DNA from: Crocinitomicaceae bacterium
GTDB lineage: Bacteria; Bacteroidota; Bacteroidia; Flavobacteriales_D; Crocinitomicaceae
Direction: 5' to 3'
Assembly (NCBI GenBank): GCA_024639405.1
Contig: JAHEIL010000048.1
Span: forward strand, 1-64,000
DNA: 64,000 bases
Shown here: positions 8,272-18,360 of the stretch, one piece after another
Position numbering within the stretch: position 1 is the stretch's first letter
Layout: each line of letters begins with the position of its first letter
Position numbers and translations under genes: made by a program
The notes under the pieces: model-generated
What the model saw: only the letters and a program-made list of their open reading frames with translations
Databases searched by the model: none
Told to the model about the DNA's origin: nothing

Positions 8272-8317
8272 ACTTTTGAATCAAGCCACAAAGAAACTAA
8301 TTTTTTGTCTCTTGTCG

Positions 8318-9394
8318 TTACTCTGGGTCTTGAAATTTAGGATTATTAATAAAATTATAATCTGTTAATGTTTTTAAAAAAGCAATTAACAGTGATTTTT
8401 CTTGTGCGTCTAATTGAACTCCACCTTGAAAAGCAAATTCTATTAATGGATCAATTGTTGCACTTTGTTGTATACCGGAAGAATAATGATTGACAACTTC
8501 TTCTAATGTTTTAAATCTTCCGTCATGCATGTAAGGCGCTGTCAATTGTACATTTCTAAGTGATGGTACTTTAAACTTCCCATTATCATTTGAGCTTCCA
8601 GTTATTGCGCCTCTTCCTAGATCTGAAAAAACAGCATCCAACCCATTGTTGCTGAATTTTTTGACTTGCATTAATGGTCCATTATGACAATGAAAACAAT
8701 CTGCACCGTTTAAACTTTTAAACAAGTCGTAACCTCCCCATTCTTCTGGAGTTACCAATGCTAATAATTGTTGTTCTTTAATAGATAAGCTTAAATTATT
8801 TTGAAATTTGTACATTACATCGTATTTTGAAGATGCTGAAATCAAGGTGCGAATAAATTGTGCCAATGCTTTTGTTACTCTCGATGGATCAATTCCTGGG
8901 GTCCCAAAAGCTTTCAAAAAACGATTTCTATACACTTCATTTTCATTGAGTTTAGAAACAGTTGATTTCCAAGACTGGTGCATTTCAATTGGATTTGGAA
9001 CTGGTTCTAAAATTTGATCTTCCAATGTTTTTGCTCTTCCATCCCAAAAATAAAAATCTTGCCAGCCCATATTAAATAAAGGCATAGCGTTGCGTGTACC
9101 TTTAATCCCATCAATTCCAGTTGAATACTGGGTCGAATCAGAAAAAGCTATAGAAGGAGCGTGACATGTTGCACATGATTGAGTATTATCCCCGCTTAAA
9201 AGTTCTTCGTAAAACAAATTCCTCACTAACTCAATTCCTTCAATAGTGAAAGGATTATCCTCTGGCACAAGCATTTTTGGGAAATGAGCTGGTGTTTCAA
9301 TTGTAACAAAAGTTGGCTCAAATGAAACCTTGTCTTTTTTACAAGAAACAACAATTAAAACACTACAGAAAATAATCAATAAATACTTCATCAA
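8318..9394 (-). CDS. mbnH: Di-haem cytochrome c peroxidase / MauG-MbnH family lipoprotein
   Basis: 358 aa. The signal peptide ends in a lipobox (IVVSC, Cys18), so it is a periplasm-facing lipoprotein. Two c-type haem sites are visible: CATCH (74-78) and CFHCH (233-237). Conserved family segments include FNMGWQDFYFWDGRAKTLEDQ and VPSLRNVQLTAPYMHDGRFKTLEEVV. The family reduces hydrogen peroxide or, in MauG/MbnH, forms a high-valent di-haem state that oxidises Trp on a partner protein. It overlaps the MbnP-like gene by 4 nt (ATGA), which points to the MbnH role. The mbnH symbol is a family inference. Confidence 0.78.
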   Translation of the reverse strand: MMKYLLIIFCSVLIVVSCKKDKVSFEPTFVTIETPAHFPKMLVPEDNPFTIEGIELVRNLFYEELLSGDNTQSCATCHAPSIAFSDSTQYSTGIDGIKGTRNAMPLFNMGWQDFYFWDGRAKTLEDQILEPVPNPIEMHQSWKSTVSKLNENEVYRNRFLKAFGTPGIDPSRVTKALAQFIRTLISASSKYDVMYKFQNNLSLSIKEQQLLALVTPEEWGGYDLFKSLNGADCFHCHNGPLMQVKKFSNNGLDAVFSDLGRGAITGSSNDNGKFKVPSLRNVQLTAPYMHDGRFKTLEEVVNHYSSGIQQSATIDPLIEFAFQGGVQLDAQEKSLLIAFLKTLTDYNFINNPKFQDPE

Positions 9395-10143
9395 TAAACA
9401 CTTATGGCAGATTTAAATTGATCCATTACTTTCTGTGTTAAAGCTTCTTGTCCAGCGGAAGAATGTGTGGAAAATTCCTCTTTTAAGTCAATAGAAAATG
9501 TGCCATTATTTAAAAATTTTTGCGCGTCAAATTTCAGTTTAAACTGCTTTAAATTTGGAGATAAAGCTTGCCAATTCAGGTTACTGAAAGACATTTTTCT
9601 CAAATAGCTGTCACCTCCAACATGAAAAACAGCTACGTGATTAAATGTTTCTATTCCGTCAATTAAAGTGTCAACTTTTGCTTCAATTTTTACAAAAATA
9701 TAACCTGGATTCCAATCCCAATGCATGTCATTTGCAACTGCAATATTTAATGGATTTGTAGTTGGAAATGTAGAAGGATCGATGTGATTGTAGCTTGAAT
9801 CTACACCTAATAAAAATACTAAAGAATCATCATCTTTGGCTGAGCTTTTTGCTTTAATTACAAACGACCCTTTCTGACGGTAATCAAATAAAGCTGCAGT
9901 GGTATATAAATTAGAACCAATAAAGAGTGATGTAAAATAACATTTAATATCAGTAAATTGAATTGCATATCCTTCATCACTAATATACGTTTGATCTAAG
10001 GCTAATGGTTGAGCCCCGAAAGTTGGTTGTAGTAAAAATTGAACTTCGTTTTCTTTTGGAAGGGATGGCGTATTTTTATCTGATTGACACGCTTGTGCCA
10101 ACATAACAACAAAAGAAATTAATCCTAAATATTTACACTTCAT
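9391..10143 (-). CDS. mbnP: MbnP-family copper-associated lipoprotein
   Basis: 250 aa lipoprotein (MLAQAC lipobox, Cys19). The core matches the MbnP-like domain: a beta-rich N-terminal part (VQFLLQPTFGAQPLALDQTY), FTDIKCYFTSLFIG, and the diagnostic MHWDWNPGYIFVKIEA with Trp142 and Trp144. In studied relatives one Trp is oxidised to kynurenine by the di-haem partner, and the protein binds copper. The next gene is that partner (4-nt overlap). No methanobactin, TonB or copper-export gene is adjacent, so a general periplasmic copper role is inferred. Confidence 0.78.
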   Translation of the reverse strand: MKCKYLGLISFVVMLAQACQSDKNTPSLPKENEVQFLLQPTFGAQPLALDQTYISDEGYAIQFTDIKCYFTSLFIGSNLYTTAALFDYRQKGSFVIKAKSSAKDDDSLVFLLGVDSSYNHIDPSTFPTTNPLNIAVANDMHWDWNPGYIFVKIEAKVDTLIDGIETFNHVAVFHVGGDSYLRKMSFSNLNWQALSPNLKQFKLKFDAQKFLNNGTFSIDLKEEFSTHSSAGQEALTQKVMDQFKSAISVY

Positions 10144-10150
10144 ATTCTAA

Positions 10151-10158
10151 CAAATATA
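10151..10158 (-). promoter_or_regulatory. -7 element for mbnP-mbnH
   Basis: TATATTTG on the minus strand (TAnnTTTG consensus), ending 7 nt before the mbnP ATG. No clear TTG lies at the expected -33. The expected start site would give a leader of only a few nucleotides. Confidence 0.5.
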
Positions 10159-10215
10159 ATGAATGTGTATGAATTTATGCTTAATTTTATTCTTTTAACT
10201 TTTTAAAATCACACT

Positions 10216-13200
10216 ATGACTGACGCATTAAAAACCGATTTAAAGCCATTGAAAATTGTAGATGCATCAGCAGGAAGTGGTAAAACATATCGATTGGTTA
10301 AAGAATACTTACTTTTATTGCTCAATGAAAGTGAAGATGTGAAACGATTTTCACGCATCATTGCAATGACATTCACCAATAAGGCAGCAATTGAGATGAA
10401 AATCAGGATTGTTAGGGCTTTAGATGAATTAAGTCACCCAAACCTTTACGGTGAAAAGTCACTTAAGTTTGGTAAGGAATTGAGTGATGAATTAAAGGTG
10501 AAACCGGAACAAATCCACGAAAGATCGAAATTTATTTTAAAAACGATATTGCATTCTTACGAGGATTTTTATGTCATGACCATTGATAAGTTCAACTTAA
10601 AATTAATCCGTTCATTCAGTCGAGACTTAGATTTACCGAATGATTTTGATGTAATTTTGGAGGAAAAAATACTTATCGAACAAGTTGTTGATACCATAAT
10701 GAATAAAATTGGTGCAACAGGATTAACAAATTTAACAGAAACAGTATTTAAATACGCTCAAAATAATTTAGACGAAGGCGAAAAATGGAATTTTAGAGAT
10801 AAATTAGTTGAATTCGGAAAGTTGTTAAGCAATGAAAAAGACCAAGTTTTAATTGAAAAATTGATGCAATTAGATTTTTCAACCCAACGATTTATGCAAT
10901 TAAAAACTGCTTATACTCAAACAAACGAGTTGTTTTTATCTAAATGCAAAGCTGTTTACAACCAATTTATTTCGCATAACATACCAACAAGTAGCTTGCC
11001 TGGTGGTTCTAAACTTTTGAACAAATACGAAGCAATTAACCAATTGAATTCGTATCCAAATGATGGGTTTTTCACCAATACTTTTATCAATAATATTGTT
11101 GAACCTACTCCTAAAAACAAAACTTATCCTGACGATTTAAAACGTGTATCTCTTGAATTGCTAAAATATTACGAAGAAACAAAGGCTTCTTATTTCTTAC
11201 AAAAACATTTTTTAGCAAATTTTTACAACATGGCATTGCTGAAATTTATGGCAATGGAATTGTTTGAAATCAAAAAAAGTGAGCAATTGATTCGAATTTC
11301 AGAATTCAATAAATTAATCGCAGACTTAGTTAAAAACGAAAACGCACCTTTTATATACGAGCGTTTAGGAGTTCGCTATAAGAATTTCCTGTTGGATGAA
11401 TTCCAAGACACTTCTCGCTTACAATGGCTTAACATGGTTCCGTTAATTCTTGAATCCATTTCAAAAATGGATAAAAATTTAATTGTTGGTGATCCTAAAC
11501 AGTCCATTTACCGATTTAAAAACGGTGTCGCAGAACAATTTGTAGCGCTTCCAAAAATTTACAACCCTGAAAATGAACCTTCAATCATGAAGAATTCACG
11601 TTACTTTGAGGAAATGGGAGAAGTGGATTTTTTAAAAGAAAATTGGCGATCAGCAAAATCGATTGTTACATTCAACAATGAATTATTTCCTATACTAAAA
11701 GAACATTTATCGGACGAAGCAAAAGATTTTTACACATCAATTCATCAAAATGTTGTTTCAAAACAAGTCGGCTTAGTTGACATTTTTTCAAAGGAAATTG
11801 AAGACGAAGAAATTGATCTTGTTGGAAAAATTATCGAGAAAATAGAGCAATGTGAAAAAGACGGATTTAAACGTGGTGATATTTGTATTTTGGGAGATCG
11901 AAACAAACGGACAAATAATTGGGCAAATGCATTGTCTGAGAAAGGTTACAAAGTAGTTTCAGCTGATTCATTATTAATTAAACACGATTTAAAAATCAAA
12001 TTAATCATATCTTATTTCAAACTTAGATTGAATCCGTCTAATGCGAGTGAGCAAAGAAAATTTATTGATCTGTATTATAGAATTAAAAAAGAAGAAACAT
12101 TTGTAGGAATGAGTCGCTTTTTAGAGGAAAAAATCTCCAAAGAAGGTCGAAAATATTTTTTCTTAAACTTTGATGCATTTGTAATATCAACGTTTCAACA
12201 TTTAACTGATTTTTATTGTAAATACGAGAATATATACGACTTAACTCAATCTTTTTATAGCTTTTTAAATTGGAATGAATTAGAAAATCCATATTTACAT
12301 CATTTTGCAGATTTTGTTCACGATTTCGAATTGAAAAAAGGTCCAGATTTGAAAGATTTTTTAAATCATTTTGAAGTACAAAAATCTAAAACTGCTATTC
12401 AAATTCCTGAAAGTGATGATGCGATTAAAATAATGACCATCCATAAATCAAAAGGACTTGAATTCCCCGTTGTTATTCTTCCTGATGTCAATTTCACAAC
12501 GGAATTAAAAGCGACTAAAAAGTACTTATTTGAAACAAATGGTACAATTCTGTATTCAACCTTAAAAGAAGAATCACCAATTTCAATGATTAGTGAATTA
12601 CATAAATCTGAATACAACCAACAATTTACAGATGTATTAAACCTATGTTATGTAGCATTTACACGACCTGAATCAAGGTTGTATGTGCTTAATTATTTTA
12701 CAAAAAAAGGCTTTGGAAAAACCATTCATGAATGCTTCAAGAAAATCACAGATGCATCCGTAACTTCAGATAAGATGCTGTCCATTCATATTGGTGAAGC
12801 TTCTGTGAAAGAACATAAAAAAACAAAAGAATCCGCGTTTTTCATCCCTGAAAATTTTTCTGATATACTTTGGTATCCTGAGATTGCTCTTCAAGACAAA
12901 AAAGAAATGAAACAGCAAGATTACTTATCAAATGAACAACGGTTTGGCAATCAATTTCATCTTGCAATCGATCAAATTTCAGATGCTTCGCAAATTGATT
13001 CAACAATTGATCAATTGATCAACCAAGGTGAAATCGAGCGTTTATTCAAAGTAGAAATGATCAGAAAATTAACATTACTATTTGAAAATAAAACCTATAC
13101 ATCTTTGTTTGAAAATGCGACAGAAATTTTGAGTGAACAATCTATATTAATTGACAGTCAAACAACAAAACGTCCAGATAAAATTATATTAAAAGAACAT

Positions 13201-13368
13201 GAAACGATTGTAATTGATTACAAAACAGGTTCTATTAAACCAACGCATTCACAACAAATATTGCTTTACATTTCATTGATGAAGGAGATGAATTTTCCTT
13301 CAGTGAAAGGTTATATTTATTATTCCACTACGAATGAATTAATAGCTATCAATCCATTAGCGTTGTAA
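10216..13368 (+). CDS. addA: UvrD/RecB-like (AddA-type) helicase-nuclease
   Basis: 1050 aa ATP-dependent DNA helicase with a C-terminal PD-(D/E)XK nuclease, as in AddA/RecB double-strand-break repair. The SF1 motifs are all present: Walker A DASAGSGKTYRL (15-26), motif II-like LLDEFQDTSRLQW, III GDPKQSIYRFKNG, IV ENWRS, V TIHKSKGLEFPVV and VI LCYVAFTRPESRLYVL. The nuclease is shown by GNQFHLAID, IVIDYKTG and QQILLYISL near the C-terminus. The AddB subunit, often adjacent in Bacteroidota, is not in the window. The 3' end overlaps the convergent hutU by 20 bp. Confidence 0.87.
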   Translation: MTDALKTDLKPLKIVDASAGSGKTYRLVKEYLLLLLNESEDVKRFSRIIAMTFTNKAAIEMKIRIVRALDELSHPNLYGEKSLKFGKELSDELKVKPEQIHERSKFILKTILHSYEDFYVMTIDKFNLKLIRSFSRDLDLPNDFDVILEEKILIEQVVDTIMNKIGATGLTNLTETVFKYAQNNLDEGEKWNFRDKLVEFGKLLSNEKDQVLIEKLMQLDFSTQRFMQLKTAYTQTNELFLSKCKAVYNQFISHNIPTSSLPGGSKLLNKYEAINQLNSYPNDGFFTNTFINNIVEPTPKNKTYPDDLKRVSLELLKYYEETKASYFLQKHFLANFYNMALLKFMAMELFEIKKSEQLIRISEFNKLIADLVKNENAPFIYERLGVRYKNFLLDEFQDTSRLQWLNMVPLILESISKMDKNLIVGDPKQSIYRFKNGVAEQFVALPKIYNPENEPSIMKNSRYFEEMGEVDFLKENWRSAKSIVTFNNELFPILKEHLSDEAKDFYTSIHQNVVSKQVGLVDIFSKEIEDEEIDLVGKIIEKIEQCEKDGFKRGDICILGDRNKRTNNWANALSEKGYKVVSADSLLIKHDLKIKLIISYFKLRLNPSNASEQRKFIDLYYRIKKEETFVGMSRFLEEKISKEGRKYFFLNFDAFVISTFQHLTDFYCKYENIYDLTQSFYSFLNWNELENPYLHHFADFVHDFELKKGPDLKDFLNHFEVQKSKTAIQIPESDDAIKIMTIHKSKGLEFPVVILPDVNFTTELKATKKYLFETNGTILYSTLKEESPISMISELHKSEYNQQFTDVLNLCYVAFTRPESRLYVLNYFTKKGFGKTIHECFKKITDASVTSDKMLSIHIGEASVKEHKKTKESAFFIPENFSDILWYPEIALQDKKEMKQQDYLSNEQRFGNQFHLAIDQISDASQIDSTIDQLINQGEIERLFKVEMIRKLTLLFENKTYTSLFENATEILSEQSILIDSQTTKRPDKIILKEHETIVIDYKTGSIKPTHSQQILLYISLMKEMNFPSVKGYIYYSTTNELIAINPLAL

Positions 13369-15364
13369 ACAAATTGTCATCAACATTTTGAGGAACTGTT
13401 ACTTTTAATAAAGGTTCAGCTTCCATTGCGCGTTCGATTGCAAACACAGCTCCTTCGTTTCTTGCCCAAGAACGACGAGCAATTCCATTGTTTACATCCC
13501 AATGCAGCATCATTTTCAAACGACGATCAGCTTCTTTCGAACCATCTAACAACATTCCAAATCCACCATTGATTACTTCTCCCCAACCTACACCTCCACC
13601 ATTGTGAATAGAAACCCAAGTTGCTCCTCTAAAACTATCGCCAATTACATTTTGAATGGCCATATCAGCTGTAAAACGAGATCCATCATAAATGTTTGAA
13701 GTTTCACGATAAGGAGAATCTGTCCCTGAAACATCGTGGTGATCTCTTCCTAATACAATCGGACCAATATCGCCCTTTTCGATTGCTTTGTTGAATGCTT
13801 CAGCAATGCGCATTCTTCCTTCAGCATCCGCATAAAGAATTCTAGCTTGCGAACCAACTACTAATTTATTTTCTTGAGCTCCTTTAATCCATTTGATGTT
13901 GTCAGCCATTTGCTGTTTGATTTCTTCAGGGCTAGTCAACATCATTTCTTCTAAAATAGCACACGCAATTTCATCCGTTTTTTGTAAATCTTCTGGTTTA
14001 CCACTAGCACAAACCCATCTAAATGGTCCAAAACCATAATCAAAGCACATTGGACCTAATATATCTTGAACGTAAGAAGGGTATTTAAAATCAATATGGT
14101 TTTCAGCCATTACATCAGCACCCGCTCGAGAAGCTTCTAATAGAAATGCATTACCATAATCAAAAAAGTATGTTCCATTTTGAGTATGTTTATTCACAGC
14201 AGCAGCATGTCGTCTCAACGATTCTTGAATTTTTATTTTAAATGCTTCAGGTTGATTTGCCATTAATTCATTTGCCTCTTCAAAAGTTAATCCAGCTGGA
14301 TAATAACCACCAGCCCAAGGATTGTGTAATGACGTCTGATCTGAACCTAAGTCTACATAGATATTTTCTTGTTCAAATTTCTCCCAAATATCAACGACAT
14401 TTCCAACATATGCAATTGAAACAACTTCTTTGGATTCTTTAGCTTTTTTAACTCGTTCACACAATAGATCTAAATCATTGATCACTTCATCTACCCATCC
14501 TTGAGAATGACGTGTGTGTACAGCTTTTGGATTTACTTCTGCCGTAACTGAAATACAACCAGCAATAGATGCGGCTTTTGGTTGTGCTCCTGACATTCCT
14601 CCGAGTCCTGCAGTAACAAACAACATTCCATTTATTGCATCTTTCTTCGATGATATTTTTCGCGCTGCATTCAATACAGTTATTGTAGTTCCGTGCACAA
14701 TTCCTTGCGGACCAATATACATGTAAGAACCAGCTGTCATTTGTCCATATTGTGTTACTCCCAATGCATTAAACTTTTCCCAATCATCTGGTTTAGAATA
14801 ATTCGGAATCATCATACCATTCGTTACAACGACACGTGGTGCTTCTTTATGAGATGGAAACAAACCCATTGGATGACCTGAATACATTACTAAAGTTTGT
14901 TCATCTGTCATTTCAGCCAAATACTTCATCGTCAAACGATATTGGATCCAATTTTGAAAAACAGCACCATTGCCACCATACGTAATTAATTCATGTGGAT
15001 GTTGCGCAACAGCATAATCCAGATTATTTTGAATCATTAACATGATGGCCTTAGCTTGTATTGATTTTCCTGGATAATCTTCAATTGGTCGAGCATGCAT
15101 TACGTAATCTGGACGATAACGATACATGTAAATCCGACCATACTCTTTTAATTCTTGGTAGAATTCTTTTATGAGTTCCGCATGTTGATTTTTGGGGAAA
15201 TAACGCAATGCATTTTGAATAGCTAATTTCTTTTCATCAGCACGCAAAATATCTTTTCTTTTAGGAGCGTGATTTATTGCTACTTCGTATTCTTTTTTGG
15301 AAGGAATTTCAGAAGGAATACCTTCTAATATTGCTTGATGAAAGTCTCTTAGTGTCATATTCAA
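13349..15364 (-). CDS. hutU: Urocanate hydratase (urocanase)
   Basis: Converts urocanate to imidazolonepropionate in histidine degradation, using tightly bound NAD+. 671 aa, the longer form found in Bacteroidota; many other bacteria have about 555 aa. Recognisable blocks are YGGNGAVFQNWIQYRLTMKY, the GPQGIVHGT segment, the NAD-binding GLGGMSGAQPKAA, and the C-terminal GRDHHDVSGTDSPYRETSN and HNGGGVGWGEVINGG. No hutH, hutI or hutG is nearby, so the hut genes are dispersed or incomplete here. The 3' end overlaps addA by 20 bp. Confidence 0.95.
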   Translation of the reverse strand: MNMTLRDFHQAILEGIPSEIPSKKEYEVAINHAPKRKDILRADEKKLAIQNALRYFPKNQHAELIKEFYQELKEYGRIYMYRYRPDYVMHARPIEDYPGKSIQAKAIMLMIQNNLDYAVAQHPHELITYGGNGAVFQNWIQYRLTMKYLAEMTDEQTLVMYSGHPMGLFPSHKEAPRVVVTNGMMIPNYSKPDDWEKFNALGVTQYGQMTAGSYMYIGPQGIVHGTTITVLNAARKISSKKDAINGMLFVTAGLGGMSGAQPKAASIAGCISVTAEVNPKAVHTRHSQGWVDEVINDLDLLCERVKKAKESKEVVSIAYVGNVVDIWEKFEQENIYVDLGSDQTSLHNPWAGGYYPAGLTFEEANELMANQPEAFKIKIQESLRRHAAAVNKHTQNGTYFFDYGNAFLLEASRAGADVMAENHIDFKYPSYVQDILGPMCFDYGFGPFRWVCASGKPEDLQKTDEIACAILEEMMLTSPEEIKQQMADNIKWIKGAQENKLVVGSQARILYADAEGRMRIAEAFNKAIEKGDIGPIVLGRDHHDVSGTDSPYRETSNIYDGSRFTADMAIQNVIGDSFRGATWVSIHNGGGVGWGEVINGGFGMLLDGSKEADRRLKMMLHWDVNNGIARRSWARNEGAVFAIERAMEAEPLLKVTVPQNVDDNLFTTLMD

Positions 15365-15373
15365 TAATTTCTA

Positions 15374-15381
15374 CAAATTTA
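15374..15381 (-). promoter_or_regulatory. -7 element for hutU
   Basis: TAAATTTG on the minus strand, 9 nt before the hutU ATG. No TTG is found at N17-23, so the -33 part is weak. The leader would be very short. Confidence 0.4.
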
Positions 15382-15407
15382 ACAGAAAGTAATGAACTTA
15401 ATTATAA

Positions 15408-15441
15408 ATCAAAAAAAAAGCTCAGAAAAACTGAGCTCTTT
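15408..15441 (-). terminator. Rho-independent terminator after the T9SS tandem
   Basis: Stem AGCTCAG / CTGAGCT (15419-15437) with a 5-nt loop, followed on the minus strand by a run of nine T. It lies just beyond the stop of the 15444 gene and insulates hutU. A short T run on the other side could allow some bidirectional use. Confidence 0.8.
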
Positions 15442-15443
15442 TA

Positions 15444-18359
15444 TCATCTTAATACGTTAATATAACCACTGAAATTATACTTGCCATCGTTAACGATGTC
15501 TTTCGCTTGAATCGTCCAATTGTAAGTGCCTTCTGAGACAATTTTACCATTGAATGTTCCATCCCATGACATTTTAGGATCATTTGATTCCCAAATAATT
15601 TCTCCCCATCGATTAAAAATCAATAAATTGAACTCAGTAATATCAATTCCTTCTATATAAATTCCCCAATGCTGGTTGTGTTCATCATTGTCTGGAGTGA
15701 ATGAATTAGGAGCGTAAATAATTAATTCTGGTAGAACAATAACATCCAATTCAAGAGAATCCACACAACCAAAATCTGATCTTGTAATTAATAATACAGG
15801 ATATTCACCTGTAACTCCATCTGGAAAAACAGTAGTAACATTTGGTTGATTAGAATACGCTGGGTTTCCATTTGTAATAAACCATTCAAAAGTCGCTCCA
15901 TTCGTTGAGTAATTTGTTAAATTAACCAAGGTGTTAAACATTTTAACAGGATTTGGTGTGTATTTAAACAAAGATTCTGGCTTAGGGTGAACAGTTAAAA
16001 AATTAGGAAATGTCGTTGAATCAATACATCCTTGAGGTGATGTAACAATTAATTGTACGGTATAATTACCTGCGAATAAATCATCAACATCAATAGTTTC
16101 TTGATCTATGTATGTAGTTCCATTAGAAACATGCCAAACCAAATGATCAGTCATTAACGGATCAGTTTCATTTTGAAGTGTAAATGATGCTTTTTCACAT
16201 TTTTCGCTGATTGGCGTACTAATCTGAGGAACAGGTAAAGGCAAAAGAGCTACTGATGTTGTTAAAATTAAAGGTGATGATTCACATGCGTCTGTTATAG
16301 TTACCCCATATTGTGTTAAAGAAGTTGGACTTACTACTATTGAAGATCCATTTCCAGTTAATGTCTGACCATTTGTCCAATTATAATTGTACGGCGCGCC
16401 TATACCACCAGTAGTTGTTACGTCAATTGTAGCAGAATACCCAGGGCAAACTGCCAGATTAGTTGAAATAGTACCTGACAATGAATCTCTTACTTGAATT
16501 ATTATTGATTCAGTTGAAGTTACACAACCTAAATCGCTTGTTGCAAAAACAGTAACAATTGTGTCATTCACAGGTGAATAATCTTGAGTACTCGCTTGAT
16601 TATTGGTGAAATTCCATGTATAATTAAAAGAATTTCCACCAGCTGCTAAAGCAGAAAGATGAGCTGTTCCGTTTTGACAAATAATTGTATCATTACTTGT
16701 TGTAAAAGAAAGTTGAACTGGATCAGTAATTGTTATCGAGGAACATACTTGACAATTTAAATAATTTTTTGAGCATACTGTATATGTACCTGAAGCTAAT
16801 CCAGTCTTTACTGAATCGGCCTGCCAAGTGACTCCATTATCAAAACTATAAGAATTTGCAATTGGATTGTTAACAATAATTTTTCCATCACTAAATCCAA
16901 AACAACTTGGTTGAACTGAAGACAAAGTTTGTTGTGCTTTAATAACTGTAATTTTTACCGTATCTCTTACAATTCCGCAAACAGTATTTGTTTCTCGTAA
17001 AATAAATCTATAAGTTCCAGGCTGATTTACAGTAACATTTGGAGTTAAAGATGAAAAGTTAGGCGAAAATGAAATAGTTGGTGTTGGCACAATTCCAGAT
17101 GAATTAGCAGACCAATTCATTGTATTTGAAGGACTTGTCTGAATCCCTGACAAATGTATAATTTCACCTAGACACACAGAATCATCTATACCTGCATTTG
17201 GTGTTGGAGGTAAATATGCATTAATTACAATATCAACAGTATCTGTAGGACATGATGGATTTAACGAAATTGAAGTCATTGAATAAGTATGGGGTCCTTG
17301 TGTTAATGGTGTTGCAACATTTGTAGCACCTAATGTTGTACTTAATTCAGGATTTGGAATCCAAGTGTAAATTCCATTTCCTCCACTTGCTGTTAATGTT
17401 ACAGTATTTCCAATACAAAGGTTTGTAGATGGAGCAGAAATTTGTCCTGAAACTTGAATTCCAGAATTAACACCAATGACATAATTACATTGGTCACCAG
17501 CATATCCGTCAATCATCATGTAATAGGTGTTACCTGGGACTAAACCTGTTGCAGTGACTACAGATGGTGATGAAGTTGATGCCGTTGGAGCAACTGGAGA
17601 AACACATGTATGAGTAGTTACAGCACCTCCACATGATGTTGTAGAAAAAATCATAACCTGAATACCAAGATTAGATGTAGAAGAAGTGACCCAAACATTT
17701 AATGAAACAGTACTTGCATTTGCTACAAATTGTATAAATGAATTATTTTCAATCGAGCCACAAAATGCGGAAGACAATGCTGGCCATGAATCTGGAGCAT
17801 AACTTGTTGTGTTTCCACAATACCCATTTACATCACAAATGAACGTTGCTAAAGCACAAGTTTCACCGGCTGGTGTTGATGTGGCGCAGTTGGGCATCAA
17901 CATCGCTTGAGAAACACAAATCGTAAAAGTAGGTGTAGTTGGTGCAGTTGGTGCAAAATGATAAACTCTAATGTGATATGTAACCCCTATAATTAATGTG
18001 GTTAATGACACAGCTTCTGTCCCGCCATTTCCTGTATTATTTACGCATGCCAAAGATGATTGTGAAATACAACCCCCTGAAAAAACTTGAACAACTGGAT
18101 TAAAACCTGTGGTTCCAGAAACAATAACAGATAAATTAGATTGTGTAGCGACAAATGAATACCAAACATCATCATCTGCTGTACCTGTACACCCAGGAAT
18201 AGATTGTGTTGCTTGTAAAACTGTTCCAGTTACAGGAGTACACGTTGAACTAGGTGTTAACGAAATAGCGCTAAAACATTCATCGTTTGATGGCTGAGCA
18301 AATAAACAGTTTGATATTAATACTATCAATAAAACTAAAATGCTTTTTATAAATTTCAT
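15444..18359 (-). CDS. Secreted T9SS type B sorting-domain protein (copy 2)
   Basis: 971 aa. Signal peptide 1-22 (ILVLLIVLISNCLFAQ). Two pre-peptidase-like beta domains follow (about 25-155 and 160-305; DDDVWYSFVA, NNSFIQFVAN), then Ig/PKD-like domains, a SprB-like repeat (SCFGFSDGKIIVNN), a PKD-like domain near 800-870, and the type B (CHU_C) sorting domain in the last ~90 residues (IYAPNSFTPDNDEHNQHWGI ... FNRWGEIIWES ... GYINVLR). It is exported by Sec and then T9SS, probably as a surface or secreted adhesin. Its C-terminal half is clearly paralogous to the gene 1 nt upstream. The ligand is unknown. Confidence 0.88.
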   Translation of the reverse strand: MKFIKSILVLLIVLISNCLFAQPSNDECFSAISLTPSSTCTPVTGTVLQATQSIPGCTGTADDDVWYSFVATQSNLSVIVSGTTGFNPVVQVFSGGCISQSSLACVNNTGNGGTEAVSLTTLIIGVTYHIRVYHFAPTAPTTPTFTICVSQAMLMPNCATSTPAGETCALATFICDVNGYCGNTTSYAPDSWPALSSAFCGSIENNSFIQFVANASTVSLNVWVTSSTSNLGIQVMIFSTTSCGGAVTTHTCVSPVAPTASTSSPSVVTATGLVPGNTYYMMIDGYAGDQCNYVIGVNSGIQVSGQISAPSTNLCIGNTVTLTASGGNGIYTWIPNPELSTTLGATNVATPLTQGPHTYSMTSISLNPSCPTDTVDIVINAYLPPTPNAGIDDSVCLGEIIHLSGIQTSPSNTMNWSANSSGIVPTPTISFSPNFSSLTPNVTVNQPGTYRFILRETNTVCGIVRDTVKITVIKAQQTLSSVQPSCFGFSDGKIIVNNPIANSYSFDNGVTWQADSVKTGLASGTYTVCSKNYLNCQVCSSITITDPVQLSFTTSNDTIICQNGTAHLSALAAGGNSFNYTWNFTNNQASTQDYSPVNDTIVTVFATSDLGCVTSTESIIIQVRDSLSGTISTNLAVCPGYSATIDVTTTGGIGAPYNYNWTNGQTLTGNGSSIVVSPTSLTQYGVTITDACESSPLILTTSVALLPLPVPQISTPISEKCEKASFTLQNETDPLMTDHLVWHVSNGTTYIDQETIDVDDLFAGNYTVQLIVTSPQGCIDSTTFPNFLTVHPKPESLFKYTPNPVKMFNTLVNLTNYSTNGATFEWFITNGNPAYSNQPNVTTVFPDGVTGEYPVLLITRSDFGCVDSLELDVIVLPELIIYAPNSFTPDNDEHNQHWGIYIEGIDITEFNLLIFNRWGEIIWESNDPKMSWDGTFNGKIVSEGTYNWTIQAKDIVNDGKYNFSGYINVLR

Positions 18360-18360
18360 G

